A DNA stretch of 64,000 bases from Saprospiraceae bacterium (GTDB lineage: Bacteria > Bacteroidota > Bacteroidia > Chitinophagales > Saprospiraceae). The stretch lies in NCBI GenBank assembly GCA_016710235.1, contig JADJLG010000001.1, forward strand, positions 2,035,501-2,099,500, in the 5' to 3' direction. Each line of letters starts with the position of its first letter. Position 1 is the first letter of the stretch. Of this stretch, positions 30,445 through 39,500 are shown piece by piece. The translations under genes and the position numbers were made by a program. The notes below the pieces were generated by a model that saw only the letters and a program-made list of their open reading frames with translations, had not been told where the DNA came from and made no database searches.

Positions 30445-31678
30445 ATGTTTTTCATTCGGTTTACTGCTTCTGTGTATTCGATATATACAATTCCATCGTA
30501 AGATAAAGCTAAATTAATCTTTGTGTATCTGCCCATACATCCTTTTTGACCAAAACAGCCCATGATGTCGGAAACTGTCTGCTTTTTAAAAAACCAATCC
30601 GGTTTTGAACCGCTCAAATCAAGTAAACAATCTTTACCTACAAAATTTGAGAGGAGATTTCCCATTGTACCCTTTTTTGCAGGTGTAATTGTCAATTCTC
30701 TGAAAATAACTTCTTCATCTACAATATCAAATCCTAAAATTTTTCCTTCGTTGAATTCGTAACCAATGGCATAATATTTAGTGCCAAGATTAAGTTTTAA
30801 CCAATAACCCATATCTTTTTCTCTTGGATTTGCGGTTATATGCCCATTGTGGGCTGAAAGCACCATTTTTATATTATTACCTTCAATTTCAAGTATGTGT
30901 TGGACATTATCTGCCATAAATCTTGCACGATTTAATCCATTCTGATTTTCACCATTTCTTTCAGTATCACAAAAGTATTTCAAATTGTTCAATACAGTTA
31001 AAGATGTCTTTTTGAAAGTCGTATCCTGGTCTGAATCGGAAATTCTCGTAGCAAATGAAGTTATAAAATTCGACAATAGCGGATATATTCGTTGAGCTAA
31101 TTGCTTGTCTCGTATGCGTTGCAGCTGCAATAAATCTTCTAACAATGAAAGTTCTTCGTAGTTGAAATTATATCCAATGATATGACTGACGGATTTCAAA
31201 TAATCTACACTCCCCTTTCGACATTTGACAGTCAAAACCGTAAAACTTTATTTGCACTTGATGACTTGTTCATATTATATGCTCTCATCCACTCAATAAG
31301 CTTTACAAATTCTTCAATTTGCCAAACACCATAATTAAGGTTTATTAGGCTTTCTTTTGCACTTCCTTGTCCATATAGGATATATTGATTAATTTTTAAT
31401 GCTTCTGAAAAGCCTGCTTCCAATGCGAAAATTTTATAACCTTCATTTTCAACAAGCCATTTAAAACTGTTGATTTTATGTTCAAAAAAACTCCTTTGAC
31501 CATGAGATGCTTCACCAAATCCAATGATTTGCACTTCTGGTTTCAAGATAATTGAGCTCATCCCATAGGTGCTATCAATCTTTTTGTAATTCTGTTTTAC
31601 CCAATTCTCTATTGGGTGTATCTGACCATATACACTTTGAATTAAAAAAAATAATATTATTCCAAAGGTTGCCTTCAT
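30438..31678 (-). pseudogene. Erythromycin-esterase-family gene in a cassette, two compensating indels
   Basis: The start is the ATG at 31678, followed by a signal peptide (MKATFGIILFFLIQSVYGQ). The N-terminal part has the family-typical GFGEASHGQRSFFEHK and LVENEGYKIFALEAGFSEA. The first frame stops at 31232, and the second frame carries SAHNGHI, a second conserved histidine block, and runs to 30438. The break has a simple explanation. Restoring one T in a T4 run near 31240 and removing one G from the G4 run near 31214 gives NKVFYGFDCQMSKGSVDYLKSV, a good family sequence. Members hydrolyse macrolide lactones or related esters, but the true substrate here is unknown. The two lesions are homopolymer indels, so the gene may be intact in the organism. 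The ATG lies only about 12 bp from the cassette edge. Confidence 0.78.
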
Positions 31679-31696
31679 TTTAATATCCACTAACGG

Positions 31697-33416
31697 CAGA
31701 CTGTGAAAATACCATATTTTTTGTTTTCAACTGCATAAATCACCCGGTAAAATTTCATATAACCGAATTTTAGACATGATACAGGCAATATTTTTATAGA
31801 CCGCCGAGTAGGTTACAAAAAAATAAGAGCTCCCACAGGCTTAAAACAAGCCAATTTTGAGAAAAATTAGGGTCTTTCTTGTAAGGAGAAACCCAATTTC
31901 TCAATTTTTCGATAAGCATCGGAACCCCTAGTATAGAGAAACATCGTTTGATGTTGTATACAAGCATTATTAAACTGTGTTCACCATTGACTTTTACTAA
32001 TCCTTTAAGGTTGGTGTAATAATATCCCCATTTTCTTTTTATGGTACCAAAGATATGCTCATTAATTTCTTGTCTCTTACGGTACAATACTGCATTGTCT
32101 TTATAGCGTTTATTGTTCTCTTCTACCGCAGAAGCAAATTCACTTCTCTCTATTTCTCTGCCTCCACTTGCTCTACCTGTACAGAGATGTTTTACCGGAC
32201 ATGTTTTACAGTCGGGTGTTCGGTATTTTTTAAATCTATAACTGTTATGATTATCTCTTGATTTTTTATGCCAGGAACCTGTTGTATTTAAAATATTTCC
32301 TTGTGGGCATGTATAACAATCGCTTTCTTCATCATAAATGAAATTGGTTACTACGTAATCTGGTGTAGTTCCATGTGTGTTGCTATTCACTATTTCAGAA
32401 GGTGCAACGATTGTAACAATATTTGCATCTTTGCATTGCTGAATTTCTCGCCCATTGTGATAGCCTTTATCTAGAATAGCAATAAAATTATCTGCAGCTA
32501 AATTTGCTTTTGCTTCGAGTGCGATATCGGTTAAGGCATTCCTGTCATTGCGATTTATGGTATGAGTGGCAATGACCAATTTATGTTTTTCATCAACCGC
32601 AGTTTGGACATTGTAACATACCTCCACGACTTGTCCATGAACCAACAATGCTCTGGAATCCGGATCAGTAGTACTTATCTGTGGTTCGTTTGTAGTAAGG
32701 AGTTGTTCCTGAAGAATTTCATACTTAATTTTGTTCTTCTTAAGTCTATTTATTTTTTCTTGAATGTCAGAAACTTTGATTAAGTCGTCCTGGGAATCAT
32801 TTTGTTCAAGTAGATTGATGTATTCTGTACTTTTCTCTTCAATATAGGCTAAATGTCTCTCAATTTTCTTTTGATTGTAATTATTCTTTTGCTGTTGTGG
32901 GCTCTTGACTTTGTGCCATCAATAGCAACAACTTGTCCACTGACTAAATCGATATCCTTCAAAAAGGAAACAAATAATTTGAACACGTTTTTTTAATGCT
33001 TTAGGATTGTCTTTCTGAAATCAGCAATGGTATGATAATTTGGTTTCAAGCCTAATGTTAACCACTGAAGTTCGATATTGCGACAGCATTCGGTTTCTAA
33101 TCGGCGACTACTTCTCAAACCATTTAAATAGCCATACAAATAAATTCTAAGAAGTGTAGCAGATTCAAAACTAGGTCGACCCTCATTCTTTAAAGTCTTT
33201 ACTTCAAATCCAAGTTTTAACAAATCTAATTGCTCTACAAATGCGTCAATAAATCGAACGGGATTATCCTGTCCTATTGAGTCTTCCAATGAACTCATCT
33301 GCATTTGTAATCTTGGTATGCCGGTAACATGATTCATAATGTATAAAAATACACATTACAATTAATATTGCCACGATTTATTTATATTAATTTTTTGGGA
33401 GTTTTTTCACAACCTG
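31697..33416 (-). mobile_element. IS1182-type insertion sequence B (decayed)
   Basis: A 1720-bp element. The left end CAGACTGTGAAAATACC (31697) and the reverse complement of the right end, CAGGTTGTGAAAAAACT (from 33416), are imperfect inverted repeats. It is flanked by ACGG on both sides (31693-31696 and 33417-33420), a 4-bp target duplication. It encodes one minus-strand transposase related to, but clearly different from, that of element A. It occupies the upstream edge of the esterase cassette. Confidence 0.82.
31794..33337 (-). pseudogene. IS1182-family transposase B, frameshifted
   Basis: The ATG at 33337 starts MNHVTGIPRLQMQMSSLED and the DUF772-like region (NEGRPSFESATLLRIYLYGYLNGLRSSRRLE, HTIADFRK). 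Three small lesions follow. Near 33013 one A is missing (RKDNPKALK is the expected reading). Near 32987 an A run has one base too many. Near 32890 another A run is one base short (expected SRAHNSKKNNYNQKKIERHLAYIE). From there one frame runs to 31794, with STTDPDSRALLVHG, CYNVQTAVDEKHKLV, ILDKGYHNG, the CKTCPVKHLC segment and NEHIFGTIKRKWGYYY. All three lesions are in A-rich runs, so they could be sequencing errors, but the decayed state of element A nearby makes real decay plausible. Confidence 0.84.
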
Positions 33417-33739
33417 ACGGTACGCCAGCCATTAGCGCTGATGATTGGTTCACCTTGACGGTGACAGGCACAGTCACTGATGGAAGTGGAACTTATGTCG
33501 TAAAAATAGGAGCCTATACCAGTCCTGGCACTCCTAGTGGCATGCCCATAAGCATTACAGGAAATGGCCAAGGAGGGAATCCATTGTTACAAGCCAACGG
33601 AAGCAGCACTTATACCATCAGAATAGAAGACTCAAGCGACAGCACATGTTTCAGTTCCATATCTGTTGGGCCGGTACTGGCTTGTAGTAACTGCACGGAT
33701 CCAAACTGTTTTAATGTCACGAAACAGATTATTAGATAG
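33417..33739 (+). pseudogene. C-terminal remnant of an SdrD-B-like secreted protein gene
   Basis: The remnant begins at insertion sequence B and reads GTPAISADDWFTLTVTGTVTD, then SYTIRIEDSSDS-type sequence, ending CTDPNCFNVTKQIIR. From 33440 it is almost identical in DNA to the 3' end of the complete gene at 33950-36661. The ATG-like start at 33368 lies inside insertion sequence B and is not genuine. This piece and the N-terminal remnant at 28256-28693 were probably joined before the mobile DNA arrived. Confidence 0.75.
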
Positions 33740-34029
33740 CTAATAATGAGTGGTTTATACATTTAAAATATTAAATATATAGACATATTATAAAAATATA
33801 TAATATGTATTTACATTTGGGTCGTCTTTATCTCCATCCCTCTCAGTAAATTTTAATGGATCAAAAGAGTATTTAATTATATTTTTATGTATTACATAAA
33901 AATATAATATATGGCACAATTATTGTCTTCTCAAAATGAATGAATTCGAATGAAAATGAAAAAGTACTACTTTTTAGGAGTATTAGTATTCATCTCCTAT
34001 TTCTTATCTGCACAAATTTCTGGAACTGT
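33440..34029 (+). repeat. 590-bp direct repeat, copy 1
   Basis: Almost identical to 36362-36953, apart from two single-base length differences in T and A runs of the intergenic part. It covers the C-terminal module of one gene, the whole intergenic region, and the leader and signal peptide of the next gene. The copies lie 2922-2924 bp apart and flank the gene at 33950. Recombination between them would delete or duplicate that gene while leaving a working leader. Confidence 0.9.
33876..33908. promoter_or_regulatory. AT-rich perfect palindrome upstream of a secreted-protein gene
   Basis: ATTATATTTTTATGTA is followed by one T and its exact reverse complement TACATAAAAATATAAT, giving 16-bp arms with a one-base centre. 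It ends about 41 bp before the ATG at 33950. It could be an operator, a cruciform-prone promoter element, or a weak transcription end for the preceding gene. No T tract follows it, which weakens the terminator reading. A near-identical copy precedes the next gene. Confidence 0.5.
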
Positions 34030-36661
34030 TTTCAGAGATTTTAATGGGAACGGTACTAAGGAGTCAGCTGAACCACTTGTCGCTGGTGTTGTTGTTAAAG
34101 CATACGATGTCTCGGGTGCTCAATGTGGTACTACTCAGACAAGCACATCTGCTGTTGCTCCCAATTACACCATTAATGGATGTTCTGGTCAAGTGAGGAT
34201 AGAATTTGAAATACCTGCAAGTGCTTGTCAATTGTCAAATAGCATTGATTATTCAGGTTTAAGCGGCAGTGCATATGGATCAAGTGTTCAGTTTGTAGGC
34301 GCAAATTCTTCAAATGTCAATTTTGCAGTGCATTATCCATCAGAATACGGCGGATCTAGTACTTTTGAGCCTGCAATTTATTCCATATTGCTTAACTCTG
34401 GTGATCCAATACCTACAACACCTCCTCCTCCGAATGATCCTTCTTACACAGCCAATAAGCCTACGGTGACGATAAGTAACTACTTATTTGACGATCCACG
34501 ACCTTCCAATAATACAGAATTTTATTCATTTGATTTTTCTGGTGGTTTGGATACCTTAGCTAAAGCCAGCCAAACTGGCACTCTTTGGGGAAATGCTTAT
34601 AGCAAACAAGCTAATAGAATATTTGTTTCTGCTATGATAAGACGTCATTGTGGTATGGGACCATTGGGTCCAGGTGGAATTTATATGATCAACCCGGCTT
34701 CACCAGATTTAAATGCAAATCTAGCATTTGCAAATTTGGATGCTTTGGGATTTTCAACCCACGCTGCATCTGGAGCCTATAATATCAAATCTAATACAAC
34801 TAGAGCATTACCTGCTCAGCCTAATTTCACTCCAACGACAGATGCAGATGCTTATGATCAGGTAGGAAAAACCTCATTAGGTGATATGGATATTAGTGAA
34901 AATGGTAGATATCTTTTTGTGATTAATCTCTTTGACAGGAAGATTTACAGATTGGATTTGCAGGATCCTGCCAATCCTCAAATTCCCACTGCTGCTCAGA
35001 TTAGCTCTTATAATATAACAAATCCTTGTTCTTCATCAACAGATGGCGAATTCAGACCGTTTGCATTAAAAGTTTATAGGGGTAAACTATATGTTGGATT
35101 GGTTTGTAGTGGACAAGATGCATCGAATAATGAAGTGGCTACGAGTTCAACAGATATTTCACTAACTGTTTATGAATATGATTTAGGAATAAATAATATA
35201 CCCTCTGCTCCTGTTTTATTTTATTCTCAGGATTTTTCTTATAGAGAAACTGATGATCTACAGAACTATGCAATACCAGCACCAATGACTGGAAATGGTG
35301 GAGCTAAATGGCGATCTTGGATGAATGAATTCACCACATACGAGAACGAACCTATGTTGACTGATATCGAATTTGATAATAGTGGTGACTTATTATTAGG
35401 CATTTCAGACAGAAATGGTTATCAGACAGGTGGGGGAAATAATGATTTAAATGGCAATGCTCCCAATACTAAAGTTTATGCAAATGGAGATATTATAAAA
35501 GTAATTAAAGCCAACTGTAATTTTTCAACCACAGCTTCAGGATCATATTTGAATAATGATTTTTATCAAGATCAAGCAAGATGGGGACAGGTGATATGCG
35601 GAGGAGCAGTCTATTGTCATTCAGAGACAGTTCTGGGAGCATTGGCAGCATATAGACAAGGCGACAAAGATGAAGTTGTAACTACTGCATTAAATCCTGC
35701 AAGAGACGTATCTAATGGATATCTAATTTTCAATAATTTAAATGGCGATCAGCTTCGAGGGAATGAACTGTTTAGAGATGACTGTAATCCAAATGCTTCA
35801 GCCTGTTTGTGGAAGTCAGCGGCTATGGGAGATATAGAGTTACTGGGTCTGGAGTCTCCGATCGAAATCGGCAACCGCGTTTGGAATGATACAGATAATG
35901 ACGGCATTCAAGATCCGGGAGAAGCAGCGATAACAGGAGTCACAGTCCAATTAGTAAAAACAGGTAGTGTAATCGCTACTGCACAGACGGACGCCAATGG
36001 AAATTACTATTTCAGTAGTGGTACAGGTATCAATACTGCTTCAGTGATATATGGTATTATACAGCTTATGCCAAACATGGCCTATACCTTGAGAATACCA
36101 TCATACAATACTCAGACAGCACTTTTGAATATGAACCCTACAACCGCAAATACAGGAGGAGCGGGTCAGCCAGATGTGCGGGACAGCGATGGCGCAGTAT
36201 CTGGAAGTAATGTAGAAGCATCCATCTTAACAACAGATATCCCAATAAACGGAGCCAATAATCATACCTTTGATTTCGGATTTGCGATGGTTAATATTTG
36301 TTCGACCTCTGGAATATATACTACACAATGCAATGATAACGGGACCCCGGCGAATAGTACAGATGATTGGTTCACCTTGACGGTGACAGGCACAGTCACT
36401 GATGGAAGTGGAACTTATGTCGTAAAAATAGGAGCCTATACCAGTCCTGGCACTCCTAGTGGCATGCCCATAAGCATTACAGGAAATGGCCAAGGAGGGA
36501 ATCCATTGTTACAAGCCAACGGAAGCAGCACTTATACCATCAGAATAGAAGACTCAAGCGACAGCACATGTTTCAGTTCCATATCTGTTGGGCCGGTACT
36601 GGCTTGTAGTAACTGCACGGATCCAAACTGTTTTAATGTCACGAAACAGATTATTAGATAG
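33950..36661 (+). CDS. Secreted SdrD-B-like/propeller-like protein with Cys-motif C-terminus
   Basis: A 903-residue exported protein starting MKMKKYYFLGVLVFISYFLSAQ, a clean signal peptide. Residues about 23-125 form an SdrD-B/Cna-B-like module (ISGTVFRDFNGNGTK, VRIEFEIPA). Residues about 130-635 form a propeller-like region (LGDMDISENGRYLFVINLFDRKIYRLDL, LTDIEFDNSGDLLLGISDRNG). A second SdrD-B-like domain starts near 638 (IGNRVWNDTDNDGIQDPGE) with Asp-rich loops. A C-terminal Ig-like module from about 784 ends in CTDPNCFNVTKQIIR. Leader and tail are nearly identical in DNA to neighbouring paralogues while the body is not. No type A T9SS domain is visible. The likely role is as an extracellular or surface protein, by architecture only. 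Confidence 0.82.
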   Translation: MKMKKYYFLGVLVFISYFLSAQISGTVFRDFNGNGTKESAEPLVAGVVVKAYDVSGAQCGTTQTSTSAVAPNYTINGCSGQVRIEFEIPASACQLSNSIDYSGLSGSAYGSSVQFVGANSSNVNFAVHYPSEYGGSSTFEPAIYSILLNSGDPIPTTPPPPNDPSYTANKPTVTISNYLFDDPRPSNNTEFYSFDFSGGLDTLAKASQTGTLWGNAYSKQANRIFVSAMIRRHCGMGPLGPGGIYMINPASPDLNANLAFANLDALGFSTHAASGAYNIKSNTTRALPAQPNFTPTTDADAYDQVGKTSLGDMDISENGRYLFVINLFDRKIYRLDLQDPANPQIPTAAQISSYNITNPCSSSTDGEFRPFALKVYRGKLYVGLVCSGQDASNNEVATSSTDISLTVYEYDLGINNIPSAPVLFYSQDFSYRETDDLQNYAIPAPMTGNGGAKWRSWMNEFTTYENEPMLTDIEFDNSGDLLLGISDRNGYQTGGGNNDLNGNAPNTKVYANGDIIKVIKANCNFSTTASGSYLNNDFYQDQARWGQVICGGAVYCHSETVLGALAAYRQGDKDEVVTTALNPARDVSNGYLIFNNLNGDQLRGNELFRDDCNPNASACLWKSAAMGDIELLGLESPIEIGNRVWNDTDNDGIQDPGEAAITGVTVQLVKTGSVIATAQTDANGNYYFSSGTGINTASVIYGIIQLMPNMAYTLRIPSYNTQTALLNMNPTTANTGGAGQPDVRDSDGAVSGSNVEASILTTDIPINGANNHTFDFGFAMVNICSTSGIYTTQCNDNGTPANSTDDWFTLTVTGTVTDGSGTYVVKIGAYTSPGTPSGMPISITGNGQGGNPLLQANGSSTYTIRIEDSSDSTCFSSISVGPVLACSNCTDPNCFNVTKQIIR

Positions 36662-36953
36662 CTAATAATGAGTGGTTTATACATTTAAAATATTAAATAT
36701 ATAGACATATTATAAAAATATATAATATGTATTTACATTTGGGTCGTCTTTATCTCCATCCCTCTCAGTAAATTTTAATGGATCAAAAAGAGTATTTAAT
36801 TATATTTTTTATGTATTACATAAAAATATAATATATGGCACAATTATTGTCTTCTCAAAATGAATGAATTCGAATGAAAATGAAAAAGTACTACTTTTTA
36901 GGAGTATTAGTATTCATCTCCTATTTCTTATCTGCACAAATTTCTGGAACTGT
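36362..36953 (+). repeat. 590-bp direct repeat, copy 2
   Basis: The second copy of the repeat at 33440-34029. Similarity stops abruptly after ISGT in the N-terminal module of the gene at 36874, beyond which the two paralogues diverge strongly. The sharp edges suggest recent duplication or gene conversion of the ends only. Confidence 0.9.
36799..36832. promoter_or_regulatory. AT-rich palindrome, second copy
   Basis: The same palindrome as at 33876, with one additional T in the left arm, ending about 41 bp before the ATG at 36874. It lies inside the 590-bp direct repeat, so its conservation may reflect recent duplication rather than selection. Confidence 0.45.
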
Positions 36954-39483
36954 ATTTAGAGATTTTAATGGAGATGGAATAAAACAAAGCGGTGAACCTT
37001 TAATGGGAAATATAATAGTTAAAGCATATGCTCCTGGATCTTCCATTGCATGTGGAAATGCTATTACTACTGCTATCTCTAGCCCTAATTATTCTATTTC
37101 AGGATGTAGTGGGAACGTTAGGATTGAGTTTGAGATTCCATCAACAAATACCTATCCTAATGGTCCATTAGCTGGAATTGATTTTTCTTCATTCATTGGA
37201 ACGAATAATGGTTCATCTGTACAATTTGTAACTGCTAATCAAACAAATGTAGACTATGGTATATTTTATCCGGGTGGATATAGCAACCAAAGTGTTAACA
37301 ATATAAAATTAACTGTTCCTACATACAACTCGGGTGATATTACAGATCCTGGTAGTAATGCTATTAATGATAAAGCAATGATAACATTCCCATATCTTGC
37401 AAATGGTAGAGAGGATCAAATTGATCAAACAGGTACGGATAATTTTACTACTGCAACTGCTGGTGAAATTGGTTCAACCTGGGGATTGGCTTATCAGAAA
37501 GACCAAAAAAGGTTATTTGCATCTACCTTGTTAAAAAGGCATGTAGGATTAACCAGTAATGGAATTGGTATTATTTGGAAGATAGATATGAATGACCCGA
37601 CAAATGCTGGTACGCCTTCAATTTTCTATGATTTCGGTTCTTTGGCTGGTACGATTGGCTCCAATGCTTCAAGAGATATTCCAGCTGATAAAACTAAAAA
37701 TTCGGTCGATGTTGAAGCCTTTTCTAAAGCTGGGAAAGTAGGTTTTGGCGATATTGAAATCTCAGATGATAACATGACATTATATGTTGTAAATTTAAAT
37801 GATAGAAAAGTATATTCGTTAGATGCTACAGCTACCACTGCAAGCAGTGCCGCGGCTTTACCCAATTATCCAGACCCAGGTTGTGCTAATGGAGTTACTA
37901 GACCCTGGGCTTTAAAATATTGGAGAGGAAAATTGTATCTTGGAGTAATTTGTGATGCTAGCAGTGGGGGTACAAGGTCCAATTTAAGTGCTTATGTTTA
38001 TGCATTTAATCCAACTACTAATACTTGGAATACAACACCAATCATTACTTTCCCCTTAGATTATAATAAAGGCTCAGTTATAAGTGTAAGTACGGCCCCA
38101 TATTGGAATCCATGGACTGACAACTTTAATGATTTTGAATTTAAAGGTGGCGATTATTACAATGCTTTCTTACATCCACAACCCCTTCTATCTGATATAG
38201 AGTTTGATGAAGAAGGGTCAATGCACTTGGCTTTTGTAGATAGATCTGGATTTCAAATTGGTCATAGAAATGCACTTCCAACAGCAACACCATTAAATAA
38301 AGAACTTGCAATTAATAATGGAAATGGGATTTCTAGTGGCGATATTTTAAGAACATATTTGAATCCTGCTACAGGTTTATATGAATTAGAAGAGGATGGT
38401 AAAGCAGGAATATATACTTCTTCAGGTTCAGGGACTGGTATTTCAGGATATGGTGGAGTCAATTCTTTACAAGGACCATCAAAAAATAATCCAGGAGAAT
38501 TTTATTGGGATGATCAAGTATCTAGTGGTTGGCATTCTGAAATTAGTGTTGGAGGACTTGTATATGTACCAGGACAAAAAGAAATTGTCCTTTCTGTTTT
38601 TGATCCAATCACCTTAGATGCTGGAGGTGTAGAATCTTTTAGCATAACTGATGGTAGTTCTACGAGAAGATATCAAACATATTATGGAGCAGCTGTTGAT
38701 GAAGGTGGGCCTGGGAAAGCAAATGGTATGGGAGATATTGAAATATTAGGAGATGTCCCTTCCATCGAAATAGGAAATCGTGTATGGATGGATACTAATA
38801 ATGATGGAGTTCAAGATGCCGATGAAATGGGATTAGATGGTGTTACAGTTAAATTATATAGTGTTACTACTTTAATTTCAACAAAATCAACCACAAATGG
38901 TGGGCAATATTATTTTGGAACAGCAGATGGTGTTTTGCCCAATACTACTTATACTATAAGAATTGAAGCAGCTAATATTCCTTCTGGAAAGTTTGTTACT
39001 TTGAAAGATCAACCAACAGGTGGCATTCAAGACTTAGGCGATAATGATGCTAGTTTAGTGGGAACAAATGCAGATATAACATATACAACTGGTAATGCTG
39101 GTGAAAATAATCATACTTTAGATTTTGGGTTTAAGTCTGCTGCAACTTGTTCTGTAAGTTTGACAGCTACACCGGGCAATTGCAATCCTATAAATAATCA
39201 ATATACGTTAACAGGTAGCGTAACCTTCAGCAATGCGCCGACAAGCGGCACCATGACAGTTAGTGTAAGCGGAGGCGGAAGTCAGACCTTCACACCACCA
39301 TTTACAAGCCCACAAAATTATTCGATTACCGGACTTACAGCAGATGGAACAAGTCATACGGTTACAGTAAGTTTCAGTGCAGATGCAACTTGTAGTAATA
39401 CTACAACTTATACTGCACCGGTGAGTTGTAGTACTAACTGTCCGGTAAAGAGGTGTGCAACTGTGGACGTTAAGAAAAATTAA
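36874..39483 (+). CDS. Secreted SdrD-B-like/propeller-like protein, paralogue of the preceding gene
   Basis: An 869-residue protein with the same signal peptide as the gene at 33950 (identical DNA through ISGT) but a diverged body. Its modules are an N-terminal SdrD-B/Cna-B-like module (TVFRDFNGDGIKQSGEP), a propeller-like region (VGFGDIEISDDNMTLYVVNLNDRKVYSLD, LLSDIEFDEEGSMHLAFVDRSG), an SdrD-B-like domain near 631 (IEIGNRVWMDTNNDGVQDADE), and a C-terminal Ig-like module from about 760. That last module matches the one in the gene at 24220 and ends CPVKRCATVDVKKN. This protein thus pairs the leader of one paralogue with the tail type of another, which suggests module exchange. The next gene starts 17 bp after the stop, so they are probably one transcript. 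Confidence 0.82.
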   Translation: MKMKKYYFLGVLVFISYFLSAQISGTVFRDFNGDGIKQSGEPLMGNIIVKAYAPGSSIACGNAITTAISSPNYSISGCSGNVRIEFEIPSTNTYPNGPLAGIDFSSFIGTNNGSSVQFVTANQTNVDYGIFYPGGYSNQSVNNIKLTVPTYNSGDITDPGSNAINDKAMITFPYLANGREDQIDQTGTDNFTTATAGEIGSTWGLAYQKDQKRLFASTLLKRHVGLTSNGIGIIWKIDMNDPTNAGTPSIFYDFGSLAGTIGSNASRDIPADKTKNSVDVEAFSKAGKVGFGDIEISDDNMTLYVVNLNDRKVYSLDATATTASSAAALPNYPDPGCANGVTRPWALKYWRGKLYLGVICDASSGGTRSNLSAYVYAFNPTTNTWNTTPIITFPLDYNKGSVISVSTAPYWNPWTDNFNDFEFKGGDYYNAFLHPQPLLSDIEFDEEGSMHLAFVDRSGFQIGHRNALPTATPLNKELAINNGNGISSGDILRTYLNPATGLYELEEDGKAGIYTSSGSGTGISGYGGVNSLQGPSKNNPGEFYWDDQVSSGWHSEISVGGLVYVPGQKEIVLSVFDPITLDAGGVESFSITDGSSTRRYQTYYGAAVDEGGPGKANGMGDIEILGDVPSIEIGNRVWMDTNNDGVQDADEMGLDGVTVKLYSVTTLISTKSTTNGGQYYFGTADGVLPNTTYTIRIEAANIPSGKFVTLKDQPTGGIQDLGDNDASLVGTNADITYTTGNAGENNHTLDFGFKSAATCSVSLTATPGNCNPINNQYTLTGSVTFSNAPTSGTMTVSVSGGGSQTFTPPFTSPQNYSITGLTADGTSHTVTVSFSADATCSNTTTYTAPVSCSTNCPVKRCATVDVKKN

Positions 39484-39500
39484 TTTCCTTAAAAGAACGA

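Noticed and set aside
33368..33416. Possible start of a small secreted protein upstream of the C-terminal remnant
   Set aside because: This stretch is the right end of insertion sequence B; the fused N-terminus is accidental.
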